This document shows positions 46,076 through 54,663 of a stretch of 64,000 nt of DNA, piece by piece. The stretch covers positions 1 to 64,000 of the forward strand of contig NZ_JAELTN010000010.1 of NCBI RefSeq assembly GCF_016428855.1, read 5' to 3'. The stretch comes from Pedobacter sp. ASV28. Its GTDB lineage: Bacteria; Bacteroidota; Bacteroidia; Sphingobacteriales; Sphingobacteriaceae. The position numbers and the translations under genes were made by a program. How positions within the stretch are numbered: position 1 is the first letter of the stretch; every line of letters starts with the position of its first letter. The notes beneath the pieces were generated by a model, which saw only the letters and a program-made list of their open reading frames with translations, was not told the DNA's origin and did not search any database.

Positions 46076-47653
46076 CTAGAATTTAGCTGACTGATTGGAT
46101 GTAGGCAATGATTTTTTAATGAACGCCCTAATATGTTCATTTCCCAAGGCCAGATCAGGCTTTCTCAGATACATCATGTGACCGCTTTCGTAACCTTCCC
46201 AAGTCATCCTATCTTTAAGTTTCCCACTGGGGTCCATTTGCCATAGGTTATATTTGGCATTGAAGTAATCACAGGCCCCATCATAATAGCCAGACTGCAC
46301 CAATACATGCAAATATGGATTTTGAGCCATGGCTGTCCTCAAGTTTTCTCCGGTGTTGTCTCCTGTCCTATCCCAAGGATAAACCGATCCAAACATATTA
46401 TATTTCAAATCGGTTTTATAATTTAAGGCATTGCGCAAGTACATATTAATTGCAGGTGTAAAGGAATGTAGCCAAGAGGTTAATTCTGCATTGTAATCAG
46501 GTCGTTCGCCTGCATCGGCCCTATCAATTCCTCTATATCTGGAATCCAGTCTGCCTACAGTAAATCCTTTATCACGCAATAGCTCTTTCCAAAATAAATT
46601 TGTAGAAACATCGAGGTTATTCTGCAAGATCACTTTTTCTGAAATACCTGAAAACCTGGCCATTTTAACCGCAATTTTCTTTTTCTCATCAATAGCTAAA
46701 AAACCACCTTTAGCCATGGCAGGGATCAACTCATCAATGGTGAAGCGCTCTACTTCTGGCAACATGTCAATGAGCTTTTTACCTTGAAGGTCTGCGGGTA
46801 AAGCTTTATGATACCAAGCTGTTGCTGCATAATAAGGTAAGCGTAAGGCTGCATTCATCACAGTTCCCCTTTCAATTCCCAATTCTGTGGGAGAAACTAA
46901 AATTACCCCATTGAGATACATCCAGTGGTTACTTTGCAATTCCAAGGCCAGACCAGAAACTCTTGTTGTACCATAACTCTCTCCAATAAGGTACTTGGGA
47001 GAGGCCCACCTGTTCGTCCTAGTTACAAAGGTATTGATCCATTCGGCCAAGTATTTGATATCGGCCTTTACACCAAAGAATTTATTGGTAGGTATATCTT
47101 TATTGACAGCTCTTGAATAACCTGTATTCACAGGATCTATATAAACAATATCGGCAATATCCAAAATGGACGTACTGTTATCCTTGTAGCCATAAGGTTG
47201 AATTGGATAGCCTTCATCGTCGATATTCAAAACAACCGGACCTGTATAAGCAATATGCATCCAAACCGATGCTGATCCAGGCCCCCCGTTAAAGGAAATT
47301 ACCAACGGCCTGCTATCCTTATTTTGGATATCGGTTCTTTCATAATAAGTGTAAAACAAGCCCGCTATCGGTTTCCCCTCTTCATCCCATACCGGCAAAG
47401 TGCCAGCCGTAGCTTTATAGGGAACCGTCTTGCCATTGATCGCAACGGTATGATTAGTAACTACTGCACTTTCGGTAACGATAGTTCTAGAAGCAATGTT
47501 GGTGGAACGGGTTGGTGCTTCTTCTTTAGGTGCCTGTTGATTTGTTGCCGTTCCTTGCTGTGGTACACGTTCTGGAGAACGTTGACGTTCCTGGGCAAAT
47601 GCCCCACCAAAGAGTACTAGGGTAAAATAGGTTAAGGTAAAAATTTTCTTCAT
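46076..47653 (-). CDS. Exported S10-family serine carboxypeptidase
   Basis: 525 residues with a signal peptide (MKKIFTLTYFTLVLFGGAFA) and a Gln/Pro/Glu-rich linker to about residue 60. The oxyanion-side motif FNGGPGSASVW is at 121-131 and the nucleophile Ser226 sits in GESYGTT. The catalytic Asp is probably in YYDGACDYF (about 455-463) and the His in YESGHMMYL (about 498-506). It should remove C-terminal residues from peptides outside the inner membrane. Bacterial S10 enzymes are less common than yeast ones but are frequent in Bacteroidota. Confidence 0.93.
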   Translation of the reverse strand: MKKIFTLTYFTLVLFGGAFAQERQRSPERVPQQGTATNQQAPKEEAPTRSTNIASRTIVTESAVVTNHTVAINGKTVPYKATAGTLPVWDEEGKPIAGLFYTYYERTDIQNKDSRPLVISFNGGPGSASVWMHIAYTGPVVLNIDDEGYPIQPYGYKDNSTSILDIADIVYIDPVNTGYSRAVNKDIPTNKFFGVKADIKYLAEWINTFVTRTNRWASPKYLIGESYGTTRVSGLALELQSNHWMYLNGVILVSPTELGIERGTVMNAALRLPYYAATAWYHKALPADLQGKKLIDMLPEVERFTIDELIPAMAKGGFLAIDEKKKIAVKMARFSGISEKVILQNNLDVSTNLFWKELLRDKGFTVGRLDSRYRGIDRADAGERPDYNAELTSWLHSFTPAINMYLRNALNYKTDLKYNMFGSVYPWDRTGDNTGENLRTAMAQNPYLHVLVQSGYYDGACDYFNAKYNLWQMDPSGKLKDRMTWEGYESGHMMYLRKPDLALGNEHIRAFIKKSLPTSNQSAKF

Positions 47654-47763
47654 TTTATAAATTTTAGGTTTGTGTAAATATAAATATCAGCAAAGAGAAT
47701 GGCATCGACCAAACCACACTAAAATGTTACTTATTTTTATTCACTCGAAGATATGTTTATATA

Positions 47764-47928
47764 ATGGCAGGAACATATTCACAGCTATATATGCAAATCG
47801 TATTTGCCGTTAAAAGACGGGCAAATATTATCTAAAAGGTTTGGAAAGATGAATTGTATAAGGATATTTGGGGTATCATTATTGCGAAAGGCCATAAATC
47901 TATAATCATCAATGGCTTTACAGACTAA
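47764..47928 (+). pseudogene. Degraded IS200/REP-type transposase fragment
   Basis: Read from the ATG at 47764, the frame gives MAGTYSQLYMQIVFAVKRRA, a clear match in style to the N-terminus of IS200-like/REP-associated tyrosine transposases. It then meets an internal stop (47833-47835), continues in the same frame as KVWKDELYKDIWGIIIAKGH, and ends INGFTD-stop, exactly where the family normally continues into the PDH-x-H catalytic motif. The HUH site and everything after it are missing. This is a dead remnant between two unrelated exported-enzyme genes. Confidence 0.8.
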
Positions 47929-47933
47929 AGAAA

Positions 47934-49205
47934 TTATTTCAGAATTGGATTCAACACCTTAATATTTCCATCAATCTTATGGGCGAAAGGTAGTCCCAAA
48001 ATTTTCGCTATCAGCGGATATACATCTACATTTTCAAAAGATCCTATTTTCAATCCATTTTTAAATGCCGGACCCCAAGCATAGAAAGTAGCCTGCATAT
48101 CTTGCAGGTCATTATCAAATCCATGTTTACCTACTGTGGTTACTTTAGGTGTCAAATTGAAAACCTTTGGCAAACGCGGTATGAGGATAATATCGCCAAT
48201 CCTGCCATCTCTATTATCTTTACTGGAAAAATGCCAACGCTTTGGCATTTTTTTGGCCAGGTATACATCATAGTCTACCGCTTCGTGTTTTAATTTTCGG
48301 TAAGTGGGCTCGATGTCTTTTTTATCTTTTGCATACAATTGCAATAATGCGTCGCCATTGGGTATTATGATCTTTTCTTTATCTATAGATTTTGGTAAGG
48401 ACAAAGTGCTAACATTATCTACGCTTGTCATTCCATGATCGGAAACAAAGATAAAATTCACATCAATTCCCAATTTTTTGGTAAGGCTCACCATTTCCCC
48501 TACACAGTCATCAACAAGCTTCACGGCCTCAGCAGTCTCCCTAGAATCGGGACCAAAATGGTGTCCAGCTACATCGACCTCTGGAAAATAGAAGCTAATT
48601 AAATGAGGCCTCTTTTCTTCGGGCAACATCAGCCAATTTTTTACGGCTTCAATTCTTCTATCAATAGGTATAAGATTATTAAAATTGTACCAGTACGTAG
48701 GCCTTACACCCTGTACAGCTGTTTCTGAACCTAGCCAATAAAAAGCTGCCGAAAGCATCTTATGTTGTTCTGCCAATACCCAAATAGGTACCCCACCATA
48801 CCATGTGCTATCTTTTATGGCATTGGGATCTGTTTTCACATATATCTGCTGTTTCTTTGGATCGTAAAAGGAATTATTTACTATACCATGGTGCGAAGGA
48901 TACATTCCTGTGGCTAGGGTGTAATGGTTCGAAAAGGTAACCGATGGAAATGAAGGTTTCATAGAGCTGGCCTGAACACCTTCCGCTCTCAGCTTCAAAA
49001 GATTTTTGGCCTTATATTTATCCGCATAATCGTATCTGAAACCATCGGCCGATATATAGATCACATAAGGTTTATTGATTTGCAAAGGTGCATTTTCACG
49101 ATTTGGCACTACTTGCTGCGTGGTATCCTGCGCAAACAAGAAACCATTTAACAATAAAAAAAACTGGACTAAAATCAATTGCCTATAACTCCACAATCTT
49201 GTCAT
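47934..49205 (-). CDS. Exported nucleotide pyrophosphatase/phosphodiesterase (alkaline phosphatase superfamily)
   Basis: 423 residues with a signal peptide. It has the NPP layout of the alkaline phosphatase superfamily: metal ligand Asp54 in ISADGFRYDY, nucleophile Thr90 in PSVTFSNHYTLATG, and the second metal-site residues in PEVDVAGHHFGPDS (about 209-222) and VSDHGMTS. It should cleave phosphodiester or pyrophosphate bonds of nucleotides or related lipids in the periplasm. It is monocistronic, with a TATTTTTG element just upstream; the stop is only five bases from the transposase remnant. Confidence 0.93.
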   Translation of the reverse strand: MTRLWSYRQLILVQFFLLLNGFLFAQDTTQQVVPNRENAPLQINKPYVIYISADGFRYDYADKYKAKNLLKLRAEGVQASSMKPSFPSVTFSNHYTLATGMYPSHHGIVNNSFYDPKKQQIYVKTDPNAIKDSTWYGGVPIWVLAEQHKMLSAAFYWLGSETAVQGVRPTYWYNFNNLIPIDRRIEAVKNWLMLPEEKRPHLISFYFPEVDVAGHHFGPDSRETAEAVKLVDDCVGEMVSLTKKLGIDVNFIFVSDHGMTSVDNVSTLSLPKSIDKEKIIIPNGDALLQLYAKDKKDIEPTYRKLKHEAVDYDVYLAKKMPKRWHFSSKDNRDGRIGDIILIPRLPKVFNLTPKVTTVGKHGFDNDLQDMQATFYAWGPAFKNGLKIGSFENVDVYPLIAKILGLPFAHKIDGNIKVLNPILK

Positions 49206-49221
49206 CTGGTATAATTTTAAT

Positions 49222-49229
49222 CAAAAATA
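49222..49229 (-). promoter_or_regulatory. Candidate -7 element for the NPP-like gene
   Basis: Minus strand TATTTTTG, an exact TAnnTTTG match ending 16 bases before the start codon. The -33 position has no TTTG. The remaining bases up to 49430 hold a small AT-rich inverted repeat (49260-49288) and no gene. Confidence 0.4.
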
Positions 49230-49430
49230 GAATTATACCATTAATATAAAATGAACTTCGGGGATTATAACAGATTTATTTATAATTCCAGGTATGATTA
49301 GACTTCTATAAATGATCTATTGGCACCATTAAAAGCAAGAATTTAGTACGCCAAACCCTAAGTGGGCGATTGCCCTCAGCCCTACACCCAAAAATATTTC
49401 TTCCGATGGATCTTAAACAGCTTCTATTTA

Positions 49431-51332
49431 TTAAGGATTTAAGGCCAACTTACTGTAAACATGATATTCTCCAGGAGCAAGAGTCAAAGTGTATAAATTA
49501 GTAGTTAAATTAAGATTGCCACCAAATGCATCAAGCCATGTGCCGTTATTACCAAAATCAATATTTGCCGTTTGGGGCACCACATCGAAATTACCGACCA
49601 CCACCACTGTGTTATTACCTTCGCTCAGTTTAATGTACTTAACGGCACCTGCCAAGCTATAGCTAGAATTTGCAGCATTAAATATGCTATTGGCTTTCTT
49701 TAACTTTATTAACTTGGTATAAACATTATAAAGTTCTTTTCTATTGGGTTCGTCAACATAGTTCCACCTAATTGGCTTATCGCCTGTCCTTCCATTATAA
49801 TCAATATTTACATCATAACCGAGCTCACCAAATTGCCAAACCATTTTGGGCCCTGGAATGGCCAGCATAAATGCAGCTGCCATTTGTTGTCTTTTCAAGG
49901 CTGTATTCAACTCTTTTATAGAATAGGTTCCCGATGCATTTCCATAAGTCAAGTTCTTATAGTTTAAACGTTCCTCATCATGACTTTCGATATAGGTGAC
50001 CAGGTTTTCTGGTTTTGAAAAGCCATGATTGGTATAAAATCCCCATTGAAAATTAGCATTTCCCAGCCATCCCATTGTGGCTTCGTTCATGTTATGGTTA
50101 ATGTTATTCCATAACATCATCCCTTCGTCTGCCAGCACTTTCTCCTCGGCAGCATCGGCAAAATGTTCTAAAATCACATAAAAATTATTGGGATCGATGC
50201 TTTTAATATGCGAATTGTAGTCTTTCCAAATATTAACACGACCAGCATCGTAGGCAGAAAAGCTAGCATTATCAGTAGATCGTTTTTGTGTAAATCCTTT
50301 TGACAAATCGAATCGGAAACCATCGATTTTATATTCCTGCATCCAAAATTTCATTACATTTTTGGAGAAGGACCTGGTGGCCCCACTTTCGTGGTTAAAA
50401 TCATATCCTACATTATAAGGATGTTTGGCATCGGTATTAAACCATGGACTATTAGCTGTAGGCTTATTCCCATCAAAGTATAATTGCACCATAGGCGATT
50501 GGCCAAAAGAATGGTTAAGTACCATATCTAAAATTACGGCGATTCCTTTACCATGGCATTCGTCTATAAATTTTTTCAAGTCATTTTTTGTGCCATAGTA
50601 TTTATCTGGAGCAAAATAAAAAGAAGGGTTATAACCCCAGCTCAGGTTTCCCTCAAATTCATTAACCGGCATTAGTTCGATGGCATTTACACCTAAGGCC
50701 ACCAAATAATCAAGTTTTTGCAAAGTAGAATTGTAACTATGTTCTACCGTAAAATCTCTGATCAAGAGCTCATAAATAACGAGATTATTTTTAGCTGGAC
50801 GAACAAAAGCATTATTTTTCCAAGCATAACCGGGCTGATTGGCTTGCATTACGCTTACGATTCCCGTAGTTTTTCCTGTTGGATAAGCTTTAAGGTTAGG
50901 GTAGGTAACCTGATTAATATAGGGATCATTTATAGGATCCAATATCTTCTCGCAATAGGCATCTGCAATTCTCAGGTTATCATCTACCAAGAACTGATAA
51001 GCGTATTCTGTATCGACGTTCAGGTTGTCTATCCTTATCCAAAAGTAATTTCCATCCGGTGTTTTGGTCATTTTAGAGGCCGTTGCCGACCAATTGTTAA
51101 AATCGCCCATTAATGACACCGTATTTTTACCCGGCGCATATAAGGTTACAATGGCCGAGGTTCCATTATTGATAAAAACAACTCCTTCTTTAGCACCTGC
51201 TGGAAGCGCTGTTGAAGGTGGAACAACTGGAATAACGGGAGTTGGAGCTGTTTCTTCTACATTGCTTTTTTTGCATGAAAAACTTAGACCAGTGCTCACA
51301 ATTAGCAACAACAAAAACAATTTTTTCATCAC
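49431..51332 (-). CDS. GH13 alpha-amylase lipoprotein (SusG-like)
   Basis: 633 residues; lipobox LSFSC with Cys20, so likely lipid-anchored and possibly surface-exposed. A proline-rich linker, then an N-terminal E-set/CBM48-like domain (about 50-140; VSLMGDFNNWS) and the GH13 barrel with all four conserved regions: DMVLNHSF (269-276), GFRFDLSKGF with nucleophile Asp342, VILEHFAD with acid Glu389, and ESHDEER with Asp452. A C-terminal beta domain closes it. It cleaves internal alpha-1,4 bonds of starch. It is the last gene of the operon. Confidence 0.94.
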   Translation of the reverse strand: MMKKLFLLLLIVSTGLSFSCKKSNVEETAPTPVIPVVPPSTALPAGAKEGVVFINNGTSAIVTLYAPGKNTVSLMGDFNNWSATASKMTKTPDGNYFWIRIDNLNVDTEYAYQFLVDDNLRIADAYCEKILDPINDPYINQVTYPNLKAYPTGKTTGIVSVMQANQPGYAWKNNAFVRPAKNNLVIYELLIRDFTVEHSYNSTLQKLDYLVALGVNAIELMPVNEFEGNLSWGYNPSFYFAPDKYYGTKNDLKKFIDECHGKGIAVILDMVLNHSFGQSPMVQLYFDGNKPTANSPWFNTDAKHPYNVGYDFNHESGATRSFSKNVMKFWMQEYKIDGFRFDLSKGFTQKRSTDNASFSAYDAGRVNIWKDYNSHIKSIDPNNFYVILEHFADAAEEKVLADEGMMLWNNINHNMNEATMGWLGNANFQWGFYTNHGFSKPENLVTYIESHDEERLNYKNLTYGNASGTYSIKELNTALKRQQMAAAFMLAIPGPKMVWQFGELGYDVNIDYNGRTGDKPIRWNYVDEPNRKELYNVYTKLIKLKKANSIFNAANSSYSLAGAVKYIKLSEGNNTVVVVGNFDVVPQTANIDFGNNGTWLDAFGGNLNLTTNLYTLTLAPGEYHVYSKLALNP

Positions 51333-51347
51333 ATCAATTTTATTTTA

Positions 51348-52715
51348 CTATACTGTTCTATGCTCTTCTATACCCAGTTCGCTTGCCAAAATCAGCTCTT
51401 CTTTTTTATTATCCTTTATCCACAAATAGCAGATGATCCCAGCCAAAACCATTAGTCCTCCTCCCAATTGCACAGCCAATAAACGATCGTTGTGGAGCAC
51501 GTTACGCATTAGCCAGCCGAAACCCAACGAAGCTATAATTTCGGGCATCACAATAAAGAAATTAAAAATCCCCATATATATGCCCACTTTAGCCTTTGGC
51601 AAATGTCCACTTAACATGGCATAAGGCATAGAGAGAATACTTGACCAAGCTACGCCCACTCCCGTCATGCACAAATACAACATGTACTTGTCATGAACCC
51701 ATGCCACACTGATCAAACCTAGAGCACCACATAATAAACAAAGGCTATGAGTAGTCTTTCTGCCTAAAGCATCGGCTATTTTAGGGAGCACTAGGGCAAA
51801 TAAGAAAGTAACCACACTGTAATAAGCCAAAGTCAAGCTCCCGAAATCGGCTCCCGCCGCATATACCGGGTCACTGGCATCTTTACCACCAAATACATTT
51901 ACCGCAACCGCAGTAGTATAATAAAACCACATGAGGAACAAACCGGGCCAGGTAAAGAATTGCACCAGAGAGATCACACGCATCTGTTTGGGCATTTGCC
52001 TAAAAGCATCTTTAATTTCTCGAGCACCATGAATAAATCCCTTACCCGCTTTATTAGTGGCTAGTTCCTCTTCGGTTGGTGGGTATTCTTTGGTGGTTAT
52101 AACTGTATATAAAACCGCAGCAAAAAAGAAGAAAGCACCTAAATAGAATGAATACTTCACGTTCTGTGGTATATCGCCAAAAGCTGCCAGGTTACTTACC
52201 TTGAAGATATTATTAAAAATCCATGGCAAAGCCGATGCAATACTGCCGCCCAATCCAATCATCATACTTTGCATAATAAAACCACGGTTTACCTGATGGT
52301 CTGGTAGTTTATCAGATACAAAAGCCCTAAATGGTTCCATGGCTACATTGCCAAAAACATCCAATATCCATAATAAACTAGCAGCCATCCAAAGGGTACT
52401 GCTATGCGGCATAAAAATAAGCGCTATTGAACTGATCAAGGCCCCAATAAAAAAATAAGGCCTTCTCCTTCCCCATGTAGGATGCCAGGTTCTATCACTA
52501 AGGTAACCAATAATAGGTTGCACAATTAAACCTGTAAGCGGCGCGGCCAAAAACAATAAGGGCACTTGGTCTGGATTGGCACCCAAATTTTCGTATATAC
52601 GCCCCATATTGGCCCGTTGTAAGTCCCAGCCAAACTGGATACCAAAAAAACCTACGCTCATATTAATAATCTGCGAAAGGCTTAACATAGGTTTTTGTAT
52701 TGTTTTTAGGCTCAT
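51348..52715 (-). CDS. MFS sugar transporter, SLC45-like (maltose)
   Basis: 455 residues, 12 predicted transmembrane helices. The loop after helix 2 has GYLSDRTWHPTWGRRRPYFF, the form of the sucrose/SLC45-type transporters, and a second conserved loop lies before helix 8 (PKIADALGRKTTHSL). It is placed between two GH13 genes, 15 and 18 bases from its neighbours, which assigns it to import of maltose or short maltodextrins across the inner membrane for the GH65 enzyme. Proton coupling is expected from the family and not seen directly. Confidence 0.92.
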   Translation of the reverse strand: MSLKTIQKPMLSLSQIINMSVGFFGIQFGWDLQRANMGRIYENLGANPDQVPLLFLAAPLTGLIVQPIIGYLSDRTWHPTWGRRRPYFFIGALISSIALIFMPHSSTLWMAASLLWILDVFGNVAMEPFRAFVSDKLPDHQVNRGFIMQSMMIGLGGSIASALPWIFNNIFKVSNLAAFGDIPQNVKYSFYLGAFFFFAAVLYTVITTKEYPPTEEELATNKAGKGFIHGAREIKDAFRQMPKQMRVISLVQFFTWPGLFLMWFYYTTAVAVNVFGGKDASDPVYAAGADFGSLTLAYYSVVTFLFALVLPKIADALGRKTTHSLCLLCGALGLISVAWVHDKYMLYLCMTGVGVAWSSILSMPYAMLSGHLPKAKVGIYMGIFNFFIVMPEIIASLGFGWLMRNVLHNDRLLAVQLGGGLMVLAGIICYLWIKDNKKEELILASELGIEEHRTV

Positions 52716-52733
52716 TGGTTTTCTTGATTTAAC

Positions 52734-54506
52734 TTAAAATTGTATGATTTGTGCTGAAACTGGCAATAATTGTATAGCAAGTTTCCCCTCTTTTATGACA
52801 ATTGATTTTTCATTTAACAAGTCCACTGCTTTTGCTGGAGCTTTTAATTTTAGCAAGTCTGAAGGTAACTCGATATTTCGTTGTAACGTCTCTTCCCTAT
52901 CAAAGTTTACCACTACCAATAATCTTTGTTGGGCCGTATATCTTATATAGGCATATGCTTTTTTCCCAGTTCCAAGTGGTATTTCAAGTATCTTTCCGTC
53001 TGTAATTGCATTGCTATTGGCTCTTATCTGCATCAATTTTTTGTAGAATTGGCGGGTTTCAATCTCTTCCTTGTTCAGTTTTGCCCCATCAAACTTCCCA
53101 TTATTGAGCCACCGCTGATGGCTTGGTACCCCCCAATAATCGAAAATAGTGGTTCTATTATCGTCGCCTCCAAAACCTTCTTTTCCAACACCTGGTTCAG
53201 CCACTTCCTGGCCAAAATACAACATTACCGGGCCCTTACCCAAAGTAGCAGAAACCACCATTGCGGGAAAAGCTAACTTAGCCTTTCCGGCAAATCCTTT
53301 TGATGCAATCCTTTCTTCATCATGGTTTTCGAGAAAACGTAGCATCTTTTGGTCAAAACCCGCACTTTCCTTCTGCCAAACCTGCCTAATATCCTCCACG
53401 TCTGCTTTTTCTTCATTTTTAATCAATCGCTTTAAGCCATCATACAGACCAACTTTATCATATAAATAATCAAACTTACCTTCATTAATATATTGGGCAT
53501 AGACTTTTGGATTATAAGCTTCTCCTATAAAAATTAAATTTGGATTAACCTTTTTTACCTGAGGAATTACCCAGCTCCAAAATTCTACAGGCACCATTTC
53601 GGCTACATCACAGCGGAAACCATCAACGCCCTTCTTTGTCCAATACACCAAAATATCTTTCATTTTTACCCATACAGGTGGAATAGGATCCAAATGCTTG
53701 ATTTCTTTTCCATCCAAATATTCTACGCCATAATTCAGTTTTACGGTTTCATACCAGTCATCTGCCGAAGGCTGTGCTTTGAATACGTTATTTCCTGTGG
53801 CTTTCGCTGGATTTTCTAGATATTTTCCATCCTGCAAAACCGATAACGTATTTTTAGCACGATTAGAAATAGGTACTTGAAAAGCTTGGTTTGGAATATA
53901 GTAAAAATCATTTTTAGTGCTGAAGGCAACCGTCTTGTCATCTGCTACACCAAAATCGGCCACTCCTTTGGGTTTAGCCCTAGACTGGTAACTACGCGCT
54001 ACATGATTGGGAACAAAATCAATAAGTACCTTTAGTCCTTTATGGTGTGTACGCGCAATAAGTGCTTCAAATTCTGCCATTCTATGGTTAACCTCTACAG
54101 CCAAGTCGGGATCTACATCATAATAATCGCGGATTGCGTAGGGCGAGCCTGCTCGTCCTTTCACTACGTCGGCATCGTCTTTTGCTATACCATATCTGCT
54201 GTAATCGGTCAAACTGGCATGGGCAATCACACCAGTATACCAAACGTAATCTACCTGCAATTCTTTCAATCCATCTAAAGCTTTGTCGGTGATATCGTTA
54301 AATTTTCCGCAACCGTTCTGCTCTATGGTACCATAAGGAATATTTGTGGTCACGCTATTTCCAAATAATCGAGGTAAAAGTTGGTAAATAACAATGTTAT
54401 CCTTTTTATCAACCCCCTTATTTTTAGGGGCCCCGCATGATATGGCAAACACTCCCATAAGCAAACAGACAATTTTATTTAACACCTTTTTTTGCGTACA
54501 CCACAT
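52734..54506 (-). CDS. GH13 glycoside hydrolase lipoprotein
   Basis: 590 residues from MWCTQKKVLNK; the open frame reaches 54647 (637 residues), but the first 47 residues are basic and precede the lipoprotein signal (hydrophobic core, then FAISC with the lipidated cysteine), so an internal start is preferred with low certainty. The GH13 regions are intact: VLIDFVPNHV, GFRCDVAEMV (nucleophile Asp347 in long-form numbering), FIGEAYNP (Glu376) and LENHDEERI (Asp443). It lacks the N-terminal CBM48-like domain of the gene at 49431. It probably trims maltodextrins in the periplasm or at the surface. Confidence 0.9.
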   Translation of the reverse strand: MWCTQKKVLNKIVCLLMGVFAISCGAPKNKGVDKKDNIVIYQLLPRLFGNSVTTNIPYGTIEQNGCGKFNDITDKALDGLKELQVDYVWYTGVIAHASLTDYSRYGIAKDDADVVKGRAGSPYAIRDYYDVDPDLAVEVNHRMAEFEALIARTHHKGLKVLIDFVPNHVARSYQSRAKPKGVADFGVADDKTVAFSTKNDFYYIPNQAFQVPISNRAKNTLSVLQDGKYLENPAKATGNNVFKAQPSADDWYETVKLNYGVEYLDGKEIKHLDPIPPVWVKMKDILVYWTKKGVDGFRCDVAEMVPVEFWSWVIPQVKKVNPNLIFIGEAYNPKVYAQYINEGKFDYLYDKVGLYDGLKRLIKNEEKADVEDIRQVWQKESAGFDQKMLRFLENHDEERIASKGFAGKAKLAFPAMVVSATLGKGPVMLYFGQEVAEPGVGKEGFGGDDNRTTIFDYWGVPSHQRWLNNGKFDGAKLNKEEIETRQFYKKLMQIRANSNAITDGKILEIPLGTGKKAYAYIRYTAQQRLLVVVNFDREETLQRNIELPSDLLKLKAPAKAVDLLNEKSIVIKEGKLAIQLLPVSAQIIQF

Positions 54507-54663
54507 TTTTTCCAGCCACATAGGCACATAGATTTTATTTACCAATTCTCCTTTTAGAAGACCAGGATATCTTATATTTCTATCCCGAATGCTGGGGACA
54601 AGTAATGATTTTATCTTTTGTGCCGTACCAAGTAATCGTTTATTCATTATTTTCTACAAAATA

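Noticed and set aside
49290..49420. Possible gene remnant between the NPP-like and amylase genes
   Set aside because: One plus-strand frame gives about 25 plausible codons, but they match nothing I recognise and stops interrupt the upstream part.
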